Positions 50,452 to 58,380 of a stretch of DNA of 64,000 nt are shown here, in pieces. The notes under the pieces were generated by a model, which saw nothing but the letters and a program-made list of their open reading frames with translations, searched no databases and was not told where the DNA came from. Made by a program: the position numbers and the translations under genes. Origin of the DNA: Thraustochytrium sp. TN22 (Eukaryota > Sar > Bigyra > Thraustochytrida > Thraustochytriidae); assembly GCA_013306675.1 (NCBI GenBank), contig JABLUY010000112.1:50097-114096 (forward strand), written 5' to 3'. How positions within the stretch are numbered: position 1 is the stretch's first letter; each line of letters opens with the position of its first letter.

Positions 50452-52545
50452 CATACATCATGATGCGAGGAGGGACAAAGTTTCCATTGGAAGAGATGCG
50501 CCGTCCGTTGCGTAACCTTGGAGTCCGGACCCATGAGAGTCTTCGCGGGCCGAGGCTTTTTTCTCTTGACTGCATCCTAAGATTGCCGCGGTCATCTACC
50601 ACCAAGGCAGAGTTGCAAGTGATGCGACGAAGAACGCGCACGCTTGAAGCGACGGTGCGGAGCTACTGGTCGGCGTTCCCGTGGGCGTCCCCGTGGGCGT
50701 CCCCGTGGGTGTTTGGTCGGCGTCATAAATCCGCAGAAACGATGTGTCGGAAGCATAGACGTCGATGACGTTCATGATCCACGTACTCCGACACGCGGGT
50801 GTATGCGCCCGGCTGGCTCGGACTCTCGCAGGCCATGCCAAGAGAGGCCACTCCGATCTGAACGTGCTCGGAGCCGCGCTCGACCATGAGCGGGGCGCCG
50901 TCGTCGGCGGTGCACCAGCCTTTGCCGGGGGCGGACGCGCAAATGTACGTGCTGGACGGATAGAATTCCTCGCACTGGTCGTGAGCGAGGATGGTCAGGT
51001 CTGCCTCGCGCAGTTCATTCCCTTCGCAGTCAATGCTTGTCGCGCCGTAGCCAGCCACGATGGAGGGCTCGCCGCTCTCGATGTGGAAAGACGACCCAGC
51101 GAGAAGAGCCGACATGGGAAGGCGGTCCAGCATGTTTTGCCGACTACTAAAGGTGGTGAAGATGACCAAGGCGATGTCGTTATCCTCGTCCAGATCATAC
51201 TGCTGATGAATAATGACTTCCACAAGCTCCTCCAGAAAGAAGTGGTCCTCATCGGCCCTATAGTGGTCGAAGTCGTCCAGGAAGAACTCCACGTTGTACA
51301 GAATTTCGGTCCCGTTAGGCGGCGTACTCGCCCAGGGGCTGACGCAGTGAGCTGCCGTGAGGAAAAAGGCGGATTGGCCGTCCGTGCCGAGGTACGAGCC
51401 GCTACATGTGATGTTTGCGCCGATGAAGGTGTCATTCCCTGAACCCACGGAGTACATCCACATCGTCAGGGGCACTACCCACGGCTTGTCGAGTGAGTCC
51501 ACCACCGTGCCACCGACGATACGAGGCGTCATCGCGACTGCCGTCGTCAGGCACGAGGCCATGGCAGCCACACCGAGTAGGCCAAGGGCGATCATGGGTC
51601 TTCTTCGCTCGTGTCTGCCTGTGCACGCTAGTTTGCTGTTTGCCGTGCCATGCCATGCGTGCGTGCACGTGTCTCGACTCAGGCTCCAGAATGCGTAGCC
51701 TCGGGAACAAAGACAGAAGAAAGAACGTGCATCGAGCACGAGATTCGACTCCAAAATGCGTAGCCTCGGAAACAAAAAGAGAGAAGAAAGAACGAGCTCG
51801 ATGCACGAGAAATTCGCACTGCGCCTGAGTCTTGAGCATCAGCTGACCGTACGAGGGACGCTGGCTTGTTCATGTGGAAGAAAGTTGGCTGGCTCGTCAG
51901 CTGGCGCCGGGGAAGTGGGCGCGCGCGCTGCGGGTGCAATTGTAGCTGGGGCGATGTCGTAGCATGCTGGCTGGCTGGCCACCACAGGGTGGGAACCAGC
52001 CAACGAACAGCAGCGCACCTGCCAGTGGGCGCCGCTCGACAGCCGCGGCTGCCGCGCGTGAAAGCGCGCAGCAGCCTATCGTAACACAGCAGCGCAGCAC
52101 GCCGCACTGCACTGCAATCCAGCCTGAGCCTGACTCGGACAGCGAGTGAGAGAGTGCAATGTCACCCGTGCACCAACTTGAAGGAGGGAACCCGGCACTG
52201 GCACCGGCAGACCATCATCACCGACGTCAACGTGGAGATTGGCCACCCGCAAGTGACGGTGACGGCGGCCGCCGTATCTTGGCCCGCCTTGGTTGGCCCT
52301 TGACAGTGACCATGACTGTCTTGGTTCACGAGAGAGCGCGCCCACAAGAGCGCGGTGAGAACCCCCTGCGAGATGAGCGCGGGCGAGCGCGGGCGAGCGC
52401 GGGCGAGCGCGCGGCAAGAGCGCGTGCGGAGTGAGAAAAGAGCGAGAGTCCTGCGATGAAGAGGCGAGACGAGGGCGCGTCCCACATTCCGGTACCGCTG
52501 CGCAACCATGATAGTATCCGGGCAGACGGCGGCGCGGCGCTCCGA
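50452..52545. repeat. Segmental duplication, copy 1
   Basis: About 2.1 kb closely similar to 53623-55682 in the same orientation, offset roughly 3.17 kb at the protease start codons. It holds one trypsin-like gene with its flanks, including the 65-bp tandem repeats upstream of the start (units from 51691 and 51756) and a CGAGCGCGGG array at 52375-52412 that is longer than in copy 2. Many substitutions and small indels separate the copies, so it is not very recent. Confidence 0.9.
50723..51595 (-). CDS. Trypsin-like serine-protease homologue, copy 1, catalytic Ser replaced, C-terminus frameshifted
   Basis: 290 residues from ATG 51595. Signal peptide ~1-22, then R25-IVGG, the trypsin activation site. 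His83 (LTAAHC) and Asp140 (DNDIAL) of the triad are present, but the GDSGGP box reads A-D-D-G-A-P: Asp232 stands where the catalytic Ser should be, so proteolysis is not expected. Compared with copy 2, five bases are missing near 50785, shifting the frame after RVSEY and ending in an unrelated 17-residue tail. The lost tail is still intact in the other frame down to ~50596. Secreted binding or regulatory pseudoprotease is the best guess; copy 1 may itself be decaying. Confidence 0.85.
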   Translation of the reverse strand: MIALGLLGVAAMASCLTTAVAMTPRIVGGTVVDSLDKPWVVPLTMWMYSVGSGNDTFIGANITCSGSYLGTDGQSAFFLTAAHCVSPWASTPPNGTEILYNVEFFLDDFDHYRADEDHFFLEELVEVIIHQQYDLDEDNDIALVIFTTFSSRQNMLDRLPMSALLAGSSFHIESGEPSIVAGYGATSIDCEGNELREADLTILAHDQCEEFYPSSTYICASAPGKGWCTADDGAPLMVERGSEHVQIGVASLGMACESPSQPGAYTRVSEYVDHERHRRLCFRHIVSADL

Positions 52546-53761
52546 GTCCGTCGGTCCGAGTCCCGGGGCCCTCGGTGGCATCGTCAAAGGTGACGGTGCT
52601 ACTCAGTTACTGGCCCGTTGCGCTTGAGATCTTTGCGCGTTTGCAGTGCACGCACTGTGCAGCCTGCAGATCCAGCTGGTTTGCGTCAGTAGCCGCGACT
52701 GGTGTAGCGTGATCAGCCCAGGCCATGCCACTGGCTAAAGGCCCCGGGGGGAACACCATGCGCTTGCCGTGCGGGCCCGTGCGGGTCGTGCGACCCAGCC
52801 AGCTGCCAGCCCAGCTCCTTGCCAAGGTGTTCTCGTCGGCGCCCACTGGCAGGCAACACCTGATGCCACCCACGCTGGGCGTCCTAGTGACAGTCGTAGC
52901 GAGTCTGCTCGTCGCACCTACCACGCCTGTTGCGCCGCTCATGCCGCCGCGGCGGCGGCCGCAGTGACGGCCCGGATCATGATGCAGCCGCGAGGATAGG
53001 ACATTTTAATGCAGCCGCGCGGCGGTAAGGTTCTTGCTTCTGATTAGCCTAGTTTGCGCGGCAACGGACGTTGAAGCGCGGCGCTCACTTCATTGATTGC
53101 GCCTAGAGAGTCGCGGCGCAAGTTTCGACGCAAGCTGCATGGCCTCGGAGCGAGTGGTTGGCTCAGCAGAGCGTGCGGCGTGAAAAGTGCCCCAACTCAA
53201 TTGAAGTCGCCGTCCATCGCTCGACCACTAAATACTTCGCACGGTGCCGAGAAGGCACCCAGTGCCTGACCGCGCAGATCCATGAGCTGCTCCCCGACCA
53301 GCTCTGCGCCAACAAGACGCTTACCATTTTGTACCCTGTACAAAGTCTTAGGCAGCACCCGCTGCGTAGGCCTCGCAACCAACAGTCTGGCACCGCGCCG
53401 CCCTGCGCCGCACAACAGACTCGCAACTCCGCTTGACCTGGCTTTCCAGCTCTCGGCTACATCTCAACCCTTTCCATCTCGTTCCTCGCCTGGCCGCCTC
53501 GGCCTGCGCGGGGGCCGGGCCTTGTTGCGTCTCTAAAAGCTTTGTCCATCTTTTCACCAGTTCACTGGGATCTGTGTTCATCGTTTGCTACTGCCTGCTG
53601 CTTCCGATTTCGGATTGCGACACAAACATCATAATGCGAAGAGGGACAAAGTCTGGCTTTCGTTAAGGTGCGCCATCTGTTGCGTAAACTCGAGTCTTCG
53701 CGGCCGAGGCTTTTTCTGTTGCCCCACTATGACCGCTGCATCCTACGATTGTCGCGGTCAT
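51596..53761. other. Spacer between the two protease copies
   Basis: Left part belongs to duplication copy 1 (to ~52545); then comes a 34-base match to the ribonucleotide reductase gene at 52566-52599; about 52600-53620 is single-copy and shows no recognisable gene, although a frame at 53190-53300 reads fairly smoothly; from 53623 copy 2 begins. GC is lower here than in the gene-rich parts. Confidence 0.5.
52566..52599 (+). other. 34-base copy of ribonucleotide reductase coding sequence at the duplication edge
   Basis: Identical base for base to 58853-58886 inside the reductase gene, same plus-strand orientation, starting GGGCCCTCGGTGGCATCGTC. It stands about 20 bp beyond the end of duplication copy 1. 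Flanking bases on both sides do not match. Confidence 0.9.
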
Positions 53762-55682
53762 CTACCACCAAGGCAGAGTTGCAAGTGACGCGACAAAGAA
53801 TGCGCACGCTTGAAGCGACGGTGCGGAGCTACTGGTCGGCGTTCCCGTGGGTGTTCCCGTGGGTGTCCCCGTGGGTGTTTGTTCGGCTTCGTAAATCCGC
53901 AGAAACGATGTGTCGGAAGCATAGACGTCGATGACGTTCATGATCCACGTCTCATACTCCGACACGCGGGTGTATGCGCCCGGCTGGCTCGGACTCTCGC
54001 AGGCCATGCCAAGAGAGGCGACTCCGATCTGAACGTGCTCGGAGCCGCGCTCGACCATGAGCGGGGCGCCGTCGTCGGCGGTGCACCAGCCTTTGCCGGG
54101 GGCGGACGCGCAAATGTACGTGCTGGACGGATAGAATTCCTCGCACTGGTCGTGAGCGAGGATGGTCAGGTCTACCTCGCGCAGCTCATTCCCTTCGCCG
54201 TCAATGCTTGTCGCGCCGTAGCCGGCCACGATGGAGGGCTCGCCGCTCTCGATGTGGAAAGACGACCCAGCGAGGAGAGCCGACATGGGAAGGCGGTCCC
54301 GCATGTTTTTCCCACTGCTGAAGGAGCTGAAGATGACCAAGGCGATGTCGTTATCCTCGTCCAGATCATACTGCTGATGGAGAATGACTTCCACAAGCTC
54401 CTCCAGATAGAAGTGGTCCTCATCGGCCTTATAGTGGTCGAAGTCGTCCAGGAAGAACTCCACGTTATAAAGGATTTCGGTCCCATTAGGCGGCGTACTC
54501 GCCCAGGGGCTGACGCAGTGAGCTGCCGTGAAGAAAAAGGCGGACTGGCCGTCCGTGCCGAGGTACGAGCCGCTACATGTGATGTTTCGGCTGATCAAGT
54601 TATTCCCTGGACCCGCGGAGTACATCCACATCGTCAGGGGCACTACCCACGGTTTGTTGAGCGAGTCCACCACGGTGCCACCGACGATACGAGGCGTCAT
54701 CGCGACTGCCGTCGTCAGGCACGAGGCCATGGCAGCCACACCGAGTAGGCCAAGGGCGATCATGGGTCTTCTTCGCTCGTGCCTGCCTGTGCACGCTAGT
54801 TTGCTGTTTGCCGTGCCATGCCCGTGCGTGCGTGCACGAGACTGGACTCCAAAATGCGTAGCCCTGGAAACAAAGAGAGAAGAAAGAACGTCCTCGATGC
54901 ACGAGACTCGACTCCAAAATGCGTAGCCTCGGAAACAAAAAGAGAGAAGAAAGAACGAGCGAGAAATTCGCACTGTACCTGAGTCTTGAGCATCAGCTGA
55001 CCGTACGAGGGACGCTGGCTTGTCCATGTGGAAGAAAGTTGGCTGGCTCGTCCGCGTGGAAGGAAGCTGGCGCCGGGGCAGTGGGCGCGCGCGCTGAGGG
55101 TGCAATTGTAGCTGGGGCGATGTCGTAGCATGCTGGCCGGCCACCACGGGGTGGTACCCACAACAACGCACCTGCCAGTGGCGTTCGACAACCGCGGCTG
55201 CCGCGCGTGCAGTGAAAGCGTGCAGCAGCCTATCGTAACACAGCAGCGCAGCACGCCGCACTGAGCCTGACTCGGACAGCGAGTGAGAGAGTGCACTGTC
55301 ACCCGTGCACCACTGGCAAGGAAGGAACCCGGCACTGGCACCGGCGGAGCCCGGCGGACCATCATCACCGACGTCAACGTGGAGATTGGCGGCGATTGCC
55401 ACCCGCCAGTGACGGTGAGACGGCGGCCGTCGTATCTTGGCCCGCCTTGGTTGGCCCTCATCAGAGAGAGCGCGCCCACAAGAGCGCGCAAGAGTGAGGT
55501 GGGAACCTTGCGAGACGAGCACGCGGCAAGAGCGCGTGCGGAGTAAGAAAGAAGCGAGAGTCCTGCGAGACGCGCGCGAGTGAGGCGACTCGGAGACGAG
55601 ACGAGCGCGCGTCCCACATTCCGGTACCTCTGCGCAACCATCATCATAGTATCCGGGCAGACGGCGGCGCGGCGCTCGAGTT
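53623..55682. repeat. Segmental duplication, copy 2
   Basis: Partner of 50452-52545. Contains the intact-tail trypsin-like gene and the same 65-bp tandem repeats upstream (units from 54854 and 54919). The right edge, after GGCGGCGCGGCGCTC near 55680, lies only about 160 bp before the DUF4246 ATG, so part of that gene's promoter may have come with the duplication. Confidence 0.9.
53762..54763 (-). CDS. Trypsin-like serine-protease homologue, copy 2, catalytic Ser replaced, full-length tail
   Basis: 333 residues from ATG 54763; the much longer frame upstream is leader and duplicated flank. Signal peptide ~1-22, R-IVGG, TAAHC His and DNDIAL Asp are kept, and the Ser box is again C-T-A-D-D-G-A-P, with Asp at the catalytic Ser position. 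After the protease fold, the C-terminus has three PTGT units, a Ser/Pro stretch and a hydrophobic end (ACAFFVASLATLPWW). This looks like a short stalk and a GPI-attachment or membrane-insertion signal, so the protein is likely held at the cell surface. Differs from copy 1 by scattered substitutions and a few missing residues near position 50. Confidence 0.88.
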   Translation of the reverse strand: MIALGLLGVAAMASCLTTAVAMTPRIVGGTVVDSLNKPWVVPLTMWMYSAGPGNNLISRNITCSGSYLGTDGQSAFFFTAAHCVSPWASTPPNGTEILYNVEFFLDDFDHYKADEDHFYLEELVEVILHQQYDLDEDNDIALVIFSSFSSGKNMRDRLPMSALLAGSSFHIESGEPSIVAGYGATSIDGEGNELREVDLTILAHDQCEEFYPSSTYICASAPGKGWCTADDGAPLMVERGSEHVQIGVASLGMACESPSQPGAYTRVSEYETWIMNVIDVYASDTSFLRIYEAEQTPTGTPTGTPTGTPTSSSAPSLQACAFFVASLATLPWW

Positions 55683-55842
55683 GGCGCTGCGCGGGAACCG
55701 CAGACCGTCGAGCGAGCAGAACCGCAAGCGCGAGGGCGCTCAGGCTCCGGGTCGCAGCGGTTGCAAGGCGGGCGCTGCGCGTCGCCCGGCGACGGCGGAC
55801 GGGCAGCCGCAGCCGTCGTGTGGCAAGGCCGTTGTCGCCGCC
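54764..55842. promoter_or_regulatory. Divergent region between protease copy 2 and the DUF4246 gene
   Basis: Almost all of it is duplication copy 2, including the 65-bp repeats close to the protease start. Long frames through it are not conserved between copies and are rejected as coding. The final 160 bp before 55843 are unique. Confidence 0.5.
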
Positions 55843-57564
55843 ATGGAAGGCGCCGTGCTGGAGCGCGTCGCCTCGTTCCTGACGCAGGGCGAGGCGCGCA
55901 CGTTGCTGGGGGCGTTGTCGAAGACGTGCGCCAAGACGCTGGCAAAGATGCGCAAGGTGAACCCCGACCTGAACTCGGTGAACTTCGTGCATTGCATGAC
56001 GGAACTCGGGGAAGAGGAGGCAACCATGCGGGACTTGGAGACGCCGCTGCTGGAATGGCGGCCGATCGCCAACGCGGGGCCGGCGCACGTGAAGAAGGTG
56101 GTGCGAGTCAACCCGCCGCCGCTGGAGGACGGCGTGGTGTTCGTGCACTTCACCATGACCCTGGAGCAGTGCGAGGCAGCCGGGCTGCCGCGGGAGCAGG
56201 CGGAGAATCTGGCCGCGGAAGATATGGTGGACATGCCGAAGATCGAGTTCACCATGGAGGGCGAGCCTCTGCGCTTCTTCAAGGACGACATTGTCGTGGT
56301 GAAGCCACTGCAGAGCGACGGCAAAATCACATTCCACATTCGGCTGAGCACGCCCGGCCTCCTCGATTGCCTCATTGGCAGACCTTCCTCACGGCAAGAG
56401 CTCAACGTGCCCCTGGTGGACGTGTGGCTGCGCCACCATTGCAAGAATGTGCGTGAGGGCGTGACATGGGCGGACGGCCTGCTGCCCGAGGACCTGCTCA
56501 AGGCGCTGAACCAGGCGGTGGACAAGTTCGCGGCTGGGCGGGAGAAGGACTACCACCCTGGCAGCGGCGAGGTGGTGCTCGACCACGTGCACCCAGCGCT
56601 GTACTCGTTCGTGCGCGGAAAGTCGCCGTTCAATCCGTCCAAGGACCTGGCGGCGCCACCCGAGCTTCCGCGGGCTGGCGGGCCGGCCGGGCCGCACGAT
56701 CGGTTCGGACGCCCCTTCGAAGGGTCCGAGTACCAGTGGCTGCCCACGTACTTTGACATCGCGGAGGATCTTGGCGCCGGCGGCAAGGTGACAATTCGCA
56801 ACGACATCAACGGTTTGCGCCCGAAGAGCGAGCACCCTGAGCTCTACGAGCTCATCGCCGAGGCCTTCCAGGTGTGCATCCCACGCATCGAGGCTACGCT
56901 CTCGTACGTGGACTGGTTTGGTGCCTTTGATGGCGACGAGGATGACGTGGAGGAAGACGTGGAGCCCGGCGAGGGGCGCACGCCCGAGCGCGTGTCCCTG
57001 GCCGGCACCTCCCTCCAGGTGATCACCAAGATCGTCGACTACGAGTTCCTCCCGGACGTGGCGTACAACGGCGTCTGGCACGTTGAGGGCATGTCGCACG
57101 AGCACATCGTAGCGACCTGCCTCACAGTACTGGAGCGCGGCGAGGAGATCAACGGCGGCCAAATCATGTTTCGCCGCCCGCTTTCCGCGCAGGAGATGAA
57201 CTACATCAGGTTCAACGTGGCGCAGGTTCGCAGCGACACATTTGAGAATTTCTACGAGCGCTCGCTCCAGCCGCTGGGCTTTGTCCACACCCCGGCCGGC
57301 CGCACCATCGTCTTTCCCAACACGCACGTGCACAAGGTTCTCAAAATGGTCAACGACTCCAAGGAGCACCGACGCCGCCGCATCCTCGTCTTCTTCATCG
57401 TCGACCCGGCGAAGCGGATCGTCTCCACGCAGGAGGTTCCCGATCAGAAGGACGTCTTCTCGCCCGCGGAGGCGCGCGAGCACCGCCTCAAGCTCATGCG
57501 CGAGCGGCGTTACAAGATGAAGATGGGCCTCAATCAGCGTCTCATTGAGCTCTGCGAGCACTGA
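55843..57564 (+). CDS. DUF4246-family protein
   Basis: 573 residues from ATG 55843. The core matches the DUF4246 family found mainly in fungi and some protists: LDHVHPALYSFVRGKSPF, YQWLPTYFDIAED, VTIRNDINGLRPKSEHPELYELI, LQVITKIVDYEFLPDVAYNGVWHVEG, MSHEHIVATCLTVLE and the late FPNTHVHKV. The HVEGMSHEH and later His suggest a metal site like that of 2-oxoglutarate oxygenases, but no substrate is known. The first ~30 residues (VLERVASFLTQGEARTLL) resemble an F-box-like helix pair. The upstream frame to 55681 lies in duplicated flank, so the ATG with a good leader (GCCGCCATGG) was chosen. Confidence 0.85.
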   Translation: MEGAVLERVASFLTQGEARTLLGALSKTCAKTLAKMRKVNPDLNSVNFVHCMTELGEEEATMRDLETPLLEWRPIANAGPAHVKKVVRVNPPPLEDGVVFVHFTMTLEQCEAAGLPREQAENLAAEDMVDMPKIEFTMEGEPLRFFKDDIVVVKPLQSDGKITFHIRLSTPGLLDCLIGRPSSRQELNVPLVDVWLRHHCKNVREGVTWADGLLPEDLLKALNQAVDKFAAGREKDYHPGSGEVVLDHVHPALYSFVRGKSPFNPSKDLAAPPELPRAGGPAGPHDRFGRPFEGSEYQWLPTYFDIAEDLGAGGKVTIRNDINGLRPKSEHPELYELIAEAFQVCIPRIEATLSYVDWFGAFDGDEDDVEEDVEPGEGRTPERVSLAGTSLQVITKIVDYEFLPDVAYNGVWHVEGMSHEHIVATCLTVLERGEEINGGQIMFRRPLSAQEMNYIRFNVAQVRSDTFENFYERSLQPLGFVHTPAGRTIVFPNTHVHKVLKMVNDSKEHRRRRILVFFIVDPAKRIVSTQEVPDQKDVFSPAEAREHRLKLMRERRYKMKMGLNQRLIELCEH

Positions 57565-58380
57565 CCGTGAGAAGCCGGATGGCGAACATGCTTCATCATG
57601 ATTGGGCTCTTTGAATGTTAAAATCGCGGCCACTTCTTGCGGGACGTGCTCGTCTTTTTTCCCAGGCTTGCCGCTTGTCGAATGTCGGTCGCGCCCGGTG
57701 AGCGAAGGCGGGGTAACGCACCCTGCGGGGCAGGTCGGCCTTGAGCGCGCGCGAGGAGCCGCCCGAAAAGGCAGGGCTGAGGCTGCCGGAGCGCGCGCTC
57801 GTGCGGCGGCGCTCGGCCTGCGGCGCTCGGCCTAGCGGCGCGCGACAAGGCCAATTTGGCGCATAGCGGCGAGCACGGCGCGGTGCTTGACGGGTCATTT
57901 GCCAGCATCTCACGGTCAATTGAGGGACCTCTCGTCTCTCGAGATCCTCTTTTCTCTTGGGCTTGGCTTCGCTCCATGGCGTCCTCTGACTTTCGAGGCT
58001 CCCATTCGCCAATCAAAAAACAACATCAGGAAAAGAGGAGCTAACTTACAGTTAGCAGCTGGCGGCAAGCCTCCGTGATACGACGAATGCAGCGCAGTGC
58101 AGTGCAGTGCAGTGCAGTGCAGTGCAGTGCAGTGCAGACTTGGAGTAAAAGCTTCATGAACGATGGACGGATGAATCGGACTGTGTGGTGAGCAAGTCTC
58201 AGCGATCCGACATTGAATCCTTTCTTTCTTCATTGTGCTGCGCGCGCGCTCCCATGCGTGTTGCAGTCACGGCTTGTTCGAGAAAACCCTCAAGAGCACA
58301 CCCGCGTGCTCGCTCCCATCCGCTGCGTCTCACGAATTCATGCATGGGCTAGCTAGCTCTCTCTCTGCTCAAATTGAGGC
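57565..58380. other. 3'-3' region between DUF4246 and ribonucleotide reductase
   Basis: No gene is supported. An AGTGC pentanucleotide array lies at 58093-58135. Long minus frames around 57600-58010 have Arg/Ala-rich translations typical of random GC-rich sequence. Confidence 0.5.

Noticed and set aside
53158-53436. 92-codon plus-strand frame in the spacer between protease copies
   Set aside because: Reads smoothly for about 60 codons but has no recognisable motif and an equally open opposite strand; left as unassigned.
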